Origin: Eublepharis macularius | Lineage: Eukaryota; Chordata; Lepidosauria; Squamata; Eublepharidae | Assembly: GCF_028583425.1 (NCBI RefSeq) | Contig: NC_072792.1 | Coordinates: forward strand, 160,586,676 to 160,650,675 | Direction: 5' to 3' | Length of the DNA stretch: 64,000 bases | Shown here: positions 31,560-44,090 of the stretch, in pieces | Layout of the letters: each line of letters begins with the position of its first letter | Numbering within the stretch: position 1 is the stretch's first letter | Notes under the pieces: generated by a model | Told to the model about the DNA's origin: nothing | Database searches by the model: none | What the model saw: the letters and a program-made list of their open reading frames with translations, nothing else | Position numbers and translations under genes: made by a program

Positions 31560-32828
31560 GGACTGATTTTCTGTATAGAAAAAAAATTGTGAAGCAATTC
31601 TTCCTGTCCTAATGAGTGTATGAATTCTGATGAATAGACAACACACAAGAAGCCCTATGCCATGCTAAGACTGGAATCCTAAGTAGAGATAACACCCTTC
31701 AAAGTCCATTGAAATCAGTGAACTTGGAAAGATGTAGCCTAGTTTAGGCTGCCAGAGTTTAAGGCTGCGAGACTTGGTGGGTTTTGCTGCAACAGACCAA
31801 CATGGGCCACTCTCTCTAGAAGTTCTTTTCTTCTTTCATTTGTTCTTTCACTTCCCTTCTCTGCCATGAAGGCCCTCAAGGCGCTATGCAGCATAATAAC
31901 TATATATATCTGGCTCTGCCCGTCTTAACCATGCAGCTAACCAATCAGGGGAGTGCTTATTTTCTTCTGTGCCTGAAGAGGGCTTTGTGGCGCGCATTTT
32001 TCTTAGTGAGGCTCTAACCTCAATACTGGGGATGTCCTGACACTGTGCTAACCCATTCTACCTTATATTCATCTTATATCTTGGAATTCTGATCAAAGTG
32101 TGCCTAAAATAAATTATTGCCTTGTGTCTCAGCAGAATAAATTTGTCCATTAGTAATCTAGCCCAGTTTGGCTGACTATTCCTTGATCCATGTTAGCTTC
32201 ATTGTCACATAATGGAAAAACGATATGTAATAATCTCAAAAAAACACGATAGCATGGCTAGCACAGCAGTTTTTTAAGGCAGTATCTGACGATTAAACAG
32301 CTGGAGAGCTATTTGTACCTCAAAGAACTTTTTGCAGTTGCTATTTAAAGTGCCAGGCTGGAAAAAGTACAATAATCTCGAGCAAAACTGGCCAGGTTTT
32401 GTGTTTTTGTGGGTCAGTCTCCTCTTCAGAAGGATCTTTCCATATAGTCTAAGCCCCATGTGGACATTCAGACTCTGTAATAAATTAAGTGCTACCTAGC
32501 AGTAAAGAGCTTCATAGCTATAGAACTTATACACCTGGGCATTCCATACAAAACTCAAAAGAAAGATTTTACATTAAAGTGCAGAAGATCTGTCTCTCAA
32601 CTTCTGAAAACAGCTTTAATTATCTTGCAAATCAAACTGGGCAAAAAGTTTATTACATCTTTTTTACTGCAGTACAGCAACACTTGATACTTGCATGTTT
32701 GCCTCCTGGGGTTCTGCAATGATGGTGGCCATCAGGAAGCCACCAAAGGGTGGTGCCTAAGAATATGCAACTGTGGTTGGGAATAGTGCTTTGGACTGAG
32801 AAGATAATGGTGCGGGTTCCCTTTAATC
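31560..32828. other. Intronic DNA, no gene recognised
   Basis: A fragment near 31790-31820 (CAACAGACCAACATGGGCCA) resembles the end of fold-back family F. The rest shows no exon or clear repeat. Confidence 0.45.
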
Positions 32829-34288
32829 CAGTAGTTCTCAAACTGTAAGCTGAGACCTGTCATCAGACCCTGAGTCACCAGGGGTAGGTTTTCAAGAACG
32901 AACTATGGAGGACAAGAGTCCCTGCCACCAGTTTCCTCTAACTAAACCTAAGCTTAGAGACTGAGGAAATAGTCTCCAGCCATATGGAGTGTTAATCAAA
33001 AAGTCAACCCTGCAAGGTAGACTACCTGCCGACTGAGTTCCACAAAGACAGTTAACTGGTAGCTGAGCCAAATAGGCCAAGGTGCTGGATTCAGATTTAA
33101 GCCCCAAAACCCAATAACACCACACAAAAATAAAGATTAATATATTTATTAAGAATTGTGCAAAAGATTACACATAAAGAAAATGTGCAAAGCAGAATAG
33201 GAAAACAATAAAGCTACTTAACGAAAACCTAAATTACTTAGCAGGCTTCTCTGCCTGATAAAGCAGACGTTACCTTGTAAAGTCAAGCTGGAAAGTCCAA
33301 ACAGAACACCGGGGCTTGTTTTCCAGCTCAGAACAAAAGGTGGCAAAGGGTCAGCATCCGTACCTGACTGCTGATCCAAGAACAAACTTAGAAACTTCAT
33401 TTTTATCCCATATTGGCCTGCAACACGGGGCGATTCTAAGAACCAGTCAGGGTGACACTAAGACATGTGAACATGGCAGCTGAACATGTTGTCAGTCACA
33501 GCAACTAGCTCCCACGTGAGTTCTGATCCTTAATGAAATGGCAGGTGATGAACTCCCCTTGCCAGCCATTGACCGTGATACTGCCATGATCTACCTAGCA
33601 CCCAGGTTCTGGAAAAAAACCCACATCCATGCTTATCTCTGTGGAAACTGCTTTCTCTGAGTTTCTGTAAGTTTCCCAGAATTTTGCTTGACCCTACCAG
33701 ACAGATTTGCCTGACCAAGAGTTTGGCAAAGAAACAGGCTAGAAACAGGCTAGTTTCTTGACAGGTCCCCTAAGTGTGTACCAACTCTTTTGCAAGTGGG
33801 TAGAAGGCCAGGATAGAGGAAGAACACGATGATGTGGGAGGCTCTGGGAGGCTTGATGGAAAATTTGGGTTTTCCTCTGCAGGTGTGCAAAAACACTTAG
33901 TAATACTGAGTGTATAAAATGGCGTCAAGTCACAGCTGACTCATGGTGACCCCACAAGGTTTTCAAGGCAAGAGATGCTCAGAGGTAGTTTGCAAATTCC
34001 TGCCTCTGTATAGTAACCCTGGACTTCCTGGGTGGTCTTTCGTATAAGAACTAACAAGGGCTGACCTTGCTTAGCTTCTGAGATCTGACAAGATCGGGCA
34101 CGCCTAGGCCATCTATATAAGTATGAAACATAAAATAAATATCATCTCATTCAGCGTTAGTTGATGTGTGATTATGGCATTTTATATTGGGGAGTGAGAA
34201 AGTGGCTCGGGGTTAATTTGCAAGGAGGTAAGCCCAAAAACTTCAATAAGTTGAAAAGGTCTCATTTCAGAAAGTATGAGAACCACTG
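32829..34288. mobile_element. 1.46-kb hAT-like element with perfect 8-bp target duplication
   Basis: The ends are CAGTAGTTCTCAAACTGT and AAGTATGAGAACCACTG, imperfect inverted repeats. The flanks are CTTTAATC at 32821-32828 and again at 34289-34296, an exact 8-bp duplication. No open frame long enough for a transposase remains. A 5S-like SINE has landed inside at about 33912-34120. The middle part (32900-33780) is not assigned and may be further captured DNA. Confidence 0.88.
33912..34120 (-). repeat. 5S-rRNA-like SINE, minus strand, nested in the hAT-like element
   Basis: Plus strand GTGACCCCACAAGGTTTTCA, GGCAAGAGATGCTCAGAGGT, then GCTTAGCTTCTGAGATCTGA and CAAGATCGGGCACGCC. The last two are the complement of the 5S-like CCCGATCTTGTCAGATCTC and AAGCTAAGC. 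Confidence 0.8.
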
Positions 34289-34296
34289 CTTTAATC

Positions 34297-35282
34297 TATT
34301 CCAAAATGGCAGGGGCAGGATGGTTGTATATCTTACAATAAATGTAAGATATTAAGAGAGGACTGGATGGTTATTAAAAGCAGGATATAAATCCCACTTT
34401 TAATAAAATCAGATAGCTCTTTCAGGCTGAATGAAATTGCTGTGGGAGCTAGGCCAGGTGGCTTTGGACCACAGCAGCAATATACACAAACTGTTGTTTC
34501 CATTCCTCTTTTTTTCCTGTACCCCCAGATCAGAATATTCTAGGTACCTTAGTACATTTGTCGCTAGCAGACTTTTTTTTAAAAGCAAGCAGCGGACTTT
34601 CCTCTTATCCCATGTTTATTGATTTTAAAGTGTTTATCTTGGTGTCTTCACTGTTTGAATGCAGGTTCCTTAAGACTGATATGCTGTAAATTATTCCTGA
34701 TGAAGGTCATCAAAGACAGCTCCGGTAGAGCATTAGCAATAACACCGTTCAAGGGAAAGAGGGTGATTTAAAAGATGATTGTCCTTCTCGCTTGTGTGCG
34801 TAGGTTTCTTCAGGTACTCCTTGAGTCACCTAGATTGCAGCCGGTGCAGATAGTGGGTGTGTTATATGGACTTCCTGGGGATTCATTAAGCAATTTCTGT
34901 TAGACAATCCCTTTCATTCTCTTTCTGTGTCTTCGTAGGGATGTCGGGAATGGGTGGAATTGCAGATAGCTTTAAGTAAGGTTATTCCTTGTTTAGCAAA
35001 TATAGGATATTTTCCCACTGAAATGAAGATGATGATGATGATGATGATACGCTTATATGGGGTTTTTTTCCGGTAAAAGAGGGCAAGGACTTTTTCCTCT
35101 GCCGCTCTGAAGGGAAGGCGTGAGCTTCAGTTCCAGGAGGATAGATTTTGGTTGATCATTCGGGAAAACTTTCTAATGGTAAAAGTGGTCCTATACTGAA
35201 ACCAGTTATTGGGGCAGAGGCCTCTTCCTTACTGGAGGATGTCAGACAGAAAGCTGGACAGCCACGTGTGTGGAGGATGCTT
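34297..35282. other. Intronic DNA with a (GAT)n microsatellite
   Basis: A GAT repeat of about eight units lies at 35027-35049. No exon was recognised. Confidence 0.5.
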
Positions 35283-35361
35283 CAGCTTTGGATTTCCTGT
35301 ATTCAACCGGGGGATTGGACTAGATGGCCTGAAAAACTCCATCCAGATCCTGTGATTCTAT
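35283..35361 (+). repeat. CR1-like LINE 3' end
   Basis: GGGGGATTGGACTAGATGGCC followed by CCATCCAGATCCTGTGATTC and TATAC resembles the conserved 3' end of CR1 LINEs, which finishes in short ATTCTATG-type repeats. Only the tail is present. Confidence 0.65.
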
Positions 35362-35394
35362 ACTTACCTTGTTATCCGTAACAATAGTTCTGTA

Positions 35395-35525
35395 CAGTAG
35401 GCCACTTGTTGCAGGTAGGGGGATTGAAAGAAGGCACCGAGTGAATTTGTGGCAGAGGCAAGGTTTGAACTGGTGACCTCCTGAATCATCGCTCGTTCTC
35501 ATAGTCACTGGCTACACCAGGTGAT
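35395..35525 (-). repeat. Strongly diverged tRNA-type SINE, minus strand
   Basis: AAGGTTTGAACTGGTGACCTCC is the complement of a B-box-like region, and GTCACTGGCTACACCAGGTG lies where the SINE head would be. It is old and partial. Confidence 0.45.
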
Positions 35526-37423
35526 ACGAGGGTATTTGGACAACCACCCCCGGCCCACAATTTTTAAAATCCACACATTGACAGAAATTTAGTTCAAGCA
35601 TTGTTTGACTACCTGTGATGTGTAAAAATTGCCTCTAGGTGACCTCCCACCTTCCATATCGACTTGTTTATTAAGAAAGCCCTGAACATGCCATGGAATT
35701 GCAAAGGATTCTGGGTCATGTCACAGGGCGTTGTTGGCCTCACTGTTTTCCTGTGAGAACTGAGTACACCCACCTTCCAACTCTGTCCCTACACTGCAAG
35801 GGAAGATGAGTGGAACATTCAAGCTGTCTTTTAGGAAAGCTTTACTGGTTCAGACTGAGAAAACCCTGATAAGGTCTAAGGAATCCCCGGGACACTATTT
35901 GAAAGCTACTCTTAAACCAACCCAAAGAGCAAGCTCTGCTACCCGTCCTAAATGGTCTGACAGACTTCTGGAGCAGCAAGGGAGGCATATTTTTGTTCAC
36001 TTTTCCTCTCCTCTGCAGCCATCTGTCCTTATTAAGATTTTCAGATTTCTTTCCCTGGCGAACTCTTATTCAGGAATTGAAGTCTGCAATGTAGTTAACA
36101 TCCCCAATGAACTAATAATTATTTCAAGCTACAGCATTCAGGGATAAACACGTCTGCTTATAAATCAGTAGATTCCTTCTGGTTTAAAATAAATTGCTAG
36201 AAGCAGATGCATTATAATTCCAGACAGGGTTTTTAAGGGCAACGTGTATTTTATAAGTGAATAGAAACAGGAGAGATAAACATGTCTGCCAATTACAATG
36301 ATAATAATAATAAACCTTTCAGTTTGAAAGATTCCCAGGTTTTTACCATGCACAGGGATATAGAGAGAGAAGAAAACAGCTATGGAAATGTGACTTGTTC
36401 TCTACAGTGGAAAATAACAGTGGTGAGTACAGGAGTAGTTGTTTGCCAACAGTCAGGGTAACTGCTAGGACAGCTGACAAATCTCTCCCTCCCCGCATTG
36501 CTTTGTTATTACTGTTCTATAAATTATGCAGGATGAAGATATAGAATCTATGTGAAACCTTTGGGGGGAGATCATCCATAGCTTTGGAGTAGGTATGTTG
36601 ATGATACCCTTCTATGCATCTCACATATCAAAGCCACTAGAAAGTGCTGTCAGGAGATCTTATTTACCTCAATTCCACAATAAGCGTCAACAGTCTATTT
36701 CCACACATTAAGCCGCTATTAAAGGGACAGAACAATTTTCTACACACCAGTTCGTAACCCTAAGTTGGGTTACGAGCTGGTTGGGCCCTACTGTAAGAGG
36801 TAAGAACATCAGATAGTTGTGCCTTTACTGCAGTTGGCCCAAGGCTCTGGATTGCCTTCCTGAATAAGATGCAGAATTGCTTCTTCCTCATCTTTTCAGA
36901 TGGGGTGCAAATGTTTTCTACAGGTGGGGATGTTTTCCTAAGACGGCACAGCCAAGGAAAAACTTGAAAACTTTTGTTTCCTTGGGGTAGGGACTTGCTT
37001 TCTTGTGCTCTGTAAAGCATCATGCACATTGACTGTTCTGTATAATATATATGTATATATATTTTTTTTAAAAAAATACCATTTGATTCATCTGAATTTG
37101 AACCAACTGAGCCTAAACTAATAGTTTCCAGTGGGATAGCCATGTTAAGTTTGTGTTACAGCACCGGGAAGGTGCGTATTGTAGCATAAGCTTTTGCAGA
37201 CTCAAGCCCTTTTTGTTTAAGCTAATATTGTAAGGCAGGCCAACTGCTACCACTGGACAGCTATTTAACTAGAATAAAGGGAGAAAAATACCCAAGAGTT
37301 GTTCTCTTTTCAATTCAGGCATGGAGACCTTTGGTGTGTGTGTGGGGAGGAATAGATTTCAAACAGGAGCCTAAACTTCAATGGTTAAGTAAATCTGGAT
37401 CATAAACCTGTGTATATAGTTAT
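35526..37423. other. Intronic DNA, no gene recognised
   Basis: It has a few A/T repeats (36300 region ATAATAATAATAA, 37045 region TATATATGTATATATA). No supported exon was seen in the open frames. Confidence 0.45.
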
Positions 37424-40130
37424 TTATTGATTTGATTTGATTTGATTTGATTTGATTTGATTTATACCCCACCCTCCCCACAAATGGGCTCAGGGCGGCT
37501 AACAACATTCATAAAACACAGTGAATCAATCATAAAACCATTACATCAATAATAATCTTTAAAAAATCATTAAAATAGTCTTGGCACAGGCTATTTAAAT
37601 AAATATTTGGGAATCTGTATATGGGCATAGCAGATGGCCGAGGGCAGCCCCAGAAAAAGTGGCAGTCTTAGGTGGAAGAAGGAGGACAACTGCTGGCACT
37701 CAGCCAAAGGCCCGGTGGAACATCTCCGTTTTACAGGCCCTGCGGAACTGTAACAGGTCCTGCAGGGCCCGGATCTCCAGCGGGATAGTGTTCCACCAGG
37801 CCGGGGGCCGGGCAGAAAAGGCCCTGGTCCTGGTTAAGGCCAGACAGATGTCCTTCGGGCCAGGGCCCGCTAGGAGTTGGTTGTCTGCAAAGTGCAACGC
37901 CCTGCAGAGGACGTAATGGAAGAGGCGGTCCTGCAGGTATGCAGGTCCCAGTCCGTGAAGGGCTTTAAACACCAAGGTTAACACCTTGAACCGGATCCGG
38001 AACTCCACTGGGAACCAGTGCAGCTGGCACAGCACAGCATGAATGTGTGCTCGGATTGGCGTTCCGGTAAGAATGCATGCCACTGCATTCTGGACCAGCT
38101 GTAACTTCCAGGTCCGGCCCAAGGGCAGCCCAGCATAGAGTGAGTTGCAGTAGTCTAGCCTGGAGGTGACCATTGCATGGATTACTGTGGCCAGGTCTCG
38201 GGGCGAAAGATAGGGTGCCAGTTGCCTGGCCTGTCGAAGATGAAAAAAGGCAGACCTGGCAACAGTCGTGACCTGGGCCTCCATTGAAAGTGTGGCATCC
38301 AAGGTCACACCCAGGCTCCTCACTGTCGGCGAAGGTTTCAATTGTACCCCGTCGAGGGTTGGGAGCCAGGTCCCCAACTCGATCGCCCCACGACCCAGAC
38401 ACAGAACCTCCGTCGTCAGGGGATTCAATTTCAGGTGGCTCTGATGTAACCATACCGTCACAGCCTCAAGACCCTTGGCCAAGGAATCCAGAGCGAGATC
38501 AGACTGGTCATCCATAGAGCTGGGTGTCATCTGCATACAGATGACAACCCAGCCCAAAGCTGTAGGCTAACTGGGCGACGGGGCGCATAGAGATGTTGAA
38601 TAGCATCGGGGAAAGAATCGCCCCCAAGGGACACCACATACCAAAGAATGGCGAGCGGACATCTGTTCCCCAAGTGCCACCCTCTGTCCCCGATTGCAAA
38701 GGAAGGGGTTCAGCCATTGCAGGGCTGTCCCACAAATCCCCACATCAGTAAGGCAGTGGGTCAGAAGATTATGATCGACTGTGTCGAACGCTGCTGTAAG
38801 ATCTAAAAGTATCAGCAGTACCGCCCCGCCCCAATCCAAGTGTTGCCGCAGATCATCTATGAGGGCAACTAGAGCTGTCTCCACATCATGGCCAGGCCTG
38901 AAGCCAGACTGGAATGGATCCAGGATAGAGGCATCACCCAGGTATACCTGCAGCTGTTCCTCTACCGCCATTTCAATTACCTTACCCAGGAATGGAAGAT
39001 TTGAAACTGGGCGGTAATTGGCTGGATCAGCAGGATCCAGTGATGGTTTCTTTAATAAGGACTCCTTCAGTGAGTCTGGGAAAATCCCAGAACTCAGAGA
39101 AAGATTAATGATGTCAACTAATGGTGCCTGAATCCCATCACCGCCAGTTTTCACCAGCCATGATGGGCACGGGTCCAGTGGGCATGTGGTAGGTTTCACA
39201 GCATGCAGGACCCTGCCTACCTCCTCCTGGGAGAGTGGCCTGAATTGATCTAATATCAACCCTGAGGACGACCAAGGGGCCTCCAGTACACATACTGCAT
39301 CAACTGTGGTGGACAGGTCCCGGCGGACTGACAAGATCTTATCCGCAAAATAGTCTCCAAAAGCCTCACAGCTTATTACTGAATTTACATTTTTATTTGT
39401 TCCATATGTGAGGGTCATTAAAGACCAAATCATTCTGGAAAGTTGTGCTGGGCGAGAACTAGCGGACGCAATGGAAGCTGCATGGTAGTCTCTCTTTGCA
39501 GCTTTCACTGCCATCTCATAGGCCTTCATAAACGTCCTATAAGATGTTCTTGTCACTTCGTCACGGAGTCGCCACCACACTCGCTCTAGCTGTCTCAGCT
39601 CCCATTTCATTTGTCGTAGCTGCTCAGTATACCAAGGAGCTACTCTAGTTCAGGGGTGGAGAGGGCGACGGGGAGCGAACTCGGCGATAGCTTCAGAGAG
39701 ATGGGCATTCCAGTCCTCTATCAGCTCATCCAACGAGCCACCAGGGGGCATCGGATCCCACAGAGTGTTCTGTAATTCAATTGGATCCATTTGACTCCGC
39801 AGGCGAGCATAAACCAGCTCGTTGCCCAAGCGGGGGAGGGGATCACGGTGCCTAGACGAGCCCTCAGGATGAGGTGGTCTGGCCATGGCACTACTATAGG
39901 TTCATCTAGATCCACCTGTATCCTCACCCCAAAGATCAAATCCAGCGTGTGTCCTGCTCGATGTGTGAGTATCGATACAAACTGGGAGAGTCCCAATGCC
40001 ACCATGGAGGCTATCAGGTCCATGGCCCGTGAGGAGGTAGCATGATTGGCATGGACACTGAAGTCCCCCAAGACCAAAAGCCTGGGGTACTCCGAGGCCC
40101 ATCCAGCCACCGCCTCCAACAGGCAAATAT
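37424..40130 (-). mobile_element. L2-like LINE, 5'-truncated and frameshifted, minus strand
   Basis: Read on the minus strand, it starts inside the endonuclease (LVLGDFSVHANH and GHTLDLIFG near 40119-39900) and continues through a linker (39886-39650). The reverse transcriptase in 39610-38567 has ANYRPVSNLPFLGKVIE, DPFQSGFRPGHDVETAL and LLILLDLTAAFDTVDHNLL. YADDTQLY lies near 38513-38537 in another frame. The C-terminal part is in 38557-37700 (RLDYCNSLYAGLPLG). Frame breaks lie near 38640 and 38515, so it is dead. The 3' tail is (ATCAA)n, seen on the plus strand as TTGAT repeats at 37424-37466. The SRLDYCNSLYAGLP and DLTAAFDTVDH words place it in the L2 group. Confidence 0.9.
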
Positions 40131-42180
40131 AATTAGTTCACCAAGCCAGAATATAAATCTACTCACAATCTACTCTGTTATTTGTGCTCTGAATGATTCC
40201 AGTTCTACTGAAGACTGAAAGACTTGTTGCTTCCTCTCCAGACCAGGTTTCTATGTCTCTTACCTTGCCCATCAAACACAGCCATCTGCCTGACTTCAGC
40301 TTTTCTGGGCTGAAGCAAGAGAAAACAAAACTTTCCAACAAAGGCATAGGAGAGCCAGCAGCAATTGAGTTATGTTTGCAGCAACAAATTGGCTCTGTGC
40401 TAGAAGTTTTGCAGGGCATTCCTTTTAAGGGCTGATTCCCCCTCTCCCCCTTCCTCTTTTAAACTCTGTAGTAGAGTTTACAGGCCAGTGGCCACTGGAG
40501 CTTTAGAGGCCATGAGCGAGCTTCAGGTCCCAAAGGAGATCTGGTGCCCAGAATTGTCAGAAACCTGTACTATTGTATTATAGTGTGCAGGTGGAAGACA
40601 TTATTTTTGAATGGGGTCTAATCAAGGATAAAAGTTCTATCCTGGCCCTGTAACTTGGTGTGCAAGTTTTCTACTTAGGAAGTTTTCCTCTCTACAGTGA
40701 AAAATGTGTTTCCTTTTTACTGAAATGTGTATAGTCCATTCTGGTACTTCAAAATTCTCTCTCTTCATTCTCACGTTTCTGTAGCAAATATAAAACCAGC
40801 CTTATAGGACAGTCATTGCTCATATTTAGCAAAGGGGCTGAAATGCTTTCTTGCTTTCCATTCCACCTGTCTGCTGTCTTGAAGTAAATATCTCACTGTG
40901 GAGGCAAGGTTGCCTAGTGGAAACTGCCCTCTTACCCACCAACATTTCAGCAAGGATATTTCAAAGCTAGGGAAGAACACCCTACTGCATTCTGTAGTGC
41001 TCCATGGAGGGATATGTGCTGTTTCAAACACGTTTGGAAGGTGTGCCTCTAGGTTGTTGGAAGTGCTTATAAGGTGGGATAACCACCCTAGCAAAAACAG
41101 CTTAGTTGATAAACATTACCCCCCTGAGGAACTGAAACATGTTGAAGTGTTCTAATACTGTTTTGCTTTATTTTTGGCATGCCCTCTTTTATCTATGCTA
41201 TCCCTAGGCCTTGTCTCAAGATTCCCTAATGAGATGGAAGACCACAAAATCATTTTAAGTCTGGTATAATTATGCCCTGTGTCTTGTGTTTCTCACACTT
41301 GTTAGTAGTTTGTGGTAGACCTCATTTTGCTCCAAAACAACATCTGCTTTCATGCCAAGCCAATATACTCTTTGATGTTACTAATATTATTGCTTTTAGA
41401 CTTCAATTTGGTATTTTTGTTGTCTCTCTGTGGTATACCAAATGAGCAAATTACAGGTAAAGGTTTGCACTGTTGTGGTTCTCTGGTATAATACCATGTA
41501 TGATGAGATCAAAAACTCTTTACTTCAGAAAAATTGTGTGTGAATTTTTTCACAGGTGGTCACAGCTGATTATGATGTTAAAAAACCTCTAAATGGGCAT
41601 TTGAGAGGGTCTTAGTAATAGAAGTGTGGAAGTTAATGATGAATTTCCTGTGCTGGACATAAGACAGAGAGGCCTGCTTCTGTGGAACTTCTGATGCCCT
41701 TTCAGTTAAAGAGTTGTTTTATTAGAAATAGAAAAGGTATAATACCTCATAGATGAACTGCTCAAAACAGTGACAACAAAATAAAAAAAAATTGGGAATC
41801 CAATAGGTATGTTACATGGTTTTGCTTTTCTGCCAGGAAAAGATGGACTTCTAGTTTTAGACACAGTGCCTTATTTCCAAAAGGTGACACGACTGTGTGT
41901 CAGGGAAAACAAAACACTACGTGAAAGAAATCTTAAAGGTCTGATTCAGAACAAGTGAAGCAAGGGAATTTTTCTTTTTCTCTCACAGTGTGGATGCGTG
42001 CTGTCATCTTTCTTGCTGTGTTTGTATGCATTCGCCAGAATTTAATTTGCTTCCTTGAGACTCTCATGCTATTAGTTATAGCTGAGATGTTTCTCTGGGG
42101 AGCCACATAATTTCATTTGGTGGCTGAGTTTCAAAATTAGATGTAGTTCTCTCTCCATCGGCTTTCTGGTAAGTTCCATC
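40131..42180. other. Intronic DNA, no gene or clear repeat recognised
   Basis: A/T-rich sequence with only short open frames. No exon signature was found. Confidence 0.45.
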
Positions 42181-43059
42181 AATCAGGTTTCAATGGACTT
42201 AAATGATCTAATTCCAACAGGTGTAGCTAGTTATTCTGAGGTAAATCTAAATGACCACAGTAGTTTCTTGGTCTCTTTTGGTCCCAGAGCTTGGGATGAT
42301 AATTACACTCTCAGGGATTGTGGGTTCTCTAACAATTTCTGTCTTTTTAATCTTTTATTCTCCCATACTAATTTGATAGTGAAAATGAATTTAATCATGG
42401 CTGAAATGTGGCCACATTTGGGGGTAAAACCACAGCATATTGATTTTTTTTCCTTCAAGGCCTGAAGTAATATGGACTCCTATGTATGTCAAACAAGGAG
42501 AAACAAGAAAGTGGCTTTCTGCTCCCTCCATTCTATTCATCATTCTGTGTATATGAGTTTTATTCTCTGCTTTGAGCTCTGCTTGGTAAACTTTATTTCT
42601 GTGGAAGTTGTTTATTTTTCTTGTATTTTACAATATGCATTTTGTAATTTCGTGTTCTGACGGTCATGAGCACTTGTTACATAAATAAGTGCCACCAAAG
42701 AAAAATCAACACAGAATTATTTTTTCACGGTCACTTCCATATAACAAAGCTGTATTCTGAATGTGTCCCTTTGTGGTGAGGTCATTAGCCAGAAAATGAC
42801 AGAAAAGTTTCTCAGGAATGGGAAATACCAATTTCCACAAATGGAGAAGAATTCAGAAAACCTCCAGATGTCTCTTCCATCTTAGAAAAGATTGTGGTTT
42901 TAGAATCCAACGATACTGCTTAGTTACATGGATTTCACCCTCCCTATGACTTTTCTTCTTATAACTACATGTTGCTATATTGATGCTCTGGATAAGAAAC
43001 TTATCTACCTGCTGTAGGACAATGTAGAACATTTTTATGCCACCTCTCCAGGAACTCTG
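42181..43059. other. Intronic DNA, no gene recognised
   Basis: A 90-codon open frame at 42193-42465 has no recognisable domain and no splice context. It is probably chance. Confidence 0.4.
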
Positions 43060-43285
43060 CTCAATATTTAGATATTTATACTCCACTTTTCTCCCCAGTG
43101 AAGACCCAGTATGGTTTACAATATCATTCTCCCTTCCTCTGTTTTATCCTCACAACAACAACAATCCTGTGAAGTATTTTAGGCTCACTGTGTGTGACTG
43201 GCCCATGTCCACCAGTGGTCTCTCATGGCAGAGCGGGGATTCAAACCTGGGACTCCCAAATCCTAGTCTTACATGAAGCTCGCTT
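43060..43285 (-). repeat. tRNA/core-type SINE, minus strand
   Basis: TTTATACTCCACTTTTCTCCC, CAACAACAACAATCCTGTGA, GGGATTCAAACCTGGGACTC and TCCTAGTCTTACATG follow the order of the 28350-28580 copy. Confidence 0.75.
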
Positions 43286-43892
43286 TATTTACCTCCCTGT
43301 TACTGCTCACCTTTCTGTACATGACTTCTTCCCAGATCCACGAGATTTCTGTGTCTGCTTGCTTCATCGTAATACCATGCCCTCTGTCATTTCCTTGGCT
43401 TGCTGCTTCCCTGTTGCTATGAAGCCTATACCCCCTGAGCAGCCAATTTTTCATTTGATTTGCTGTTGCAGCAAAAGTGCTTCTCATACCAGGTGCTGCC
43501 CTAGATAAGTTGTCTGAACTGCCTTGGAGGAAGACCAGCTCTGCTTCCTCTGCAAGTTTTTATTTTTCTTTCTTAGTCATCAAGCAAAATTTTGTAATCC
43601 AATATACTCCAAGTACCGTGAAAAGACAGTAGGAGTCAAAATAAGTACTGCTCACCAAACCTTTTTCAGCAATACGAGAAGACAGCCACCTTTAAGCCCG
43701 TGAGTGCTAAAATAGGAGGCTGGGTGCAGAATAGCTCTAGCTGTGATTGCTCCATAGCCAGGAAATGCTGTCTGCACATCATTATATTTCACATGTTCTT
43801 TGGCTGAATCTTAGCATTTTAAACAAGTTGCCAAGATGAGTTCTGTCTCAGATTAAAATTTGATTCATATAACTTCTTTAAAAGAAATAGAG

Positions 43893-44090
43893 AATGAGCA
43901 AGGTCTGGGTCCAGTAGTGCCTTAAAAACCAACTAGATTTCCAGGGTATGAGCTTTGAGATTCAAAGCTCTCTTTGTCAGGAGCTTTGACTCTCGAAAAT
44001 TCATATCTTAGAAACCTAGTTGGTCTTTAAGGTGCTATTGGACCCAGACCTTGCTCTTTCACTGCAGACCAACCCAGCTACCCACCTGAA
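43893..44090. mobile_element. Fold-back element (family F), complete copy
   Basis: GAGCAAGGTCTGGGTCCAGTAGTGCCTTAA-type sequence at the left is mirrored by the arm ending GGTGCTATTGGACCCAGACC then TTGCTC on the right. In the centre, GAGATTCAAAGCTCTCTTTG and CAGGAGCTTTGACTCTCGAA pair loosely. Other copies are at 55770-55955 and 56155-56350, with partial arms at 14330 and 52600. Confidence 0.75.
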
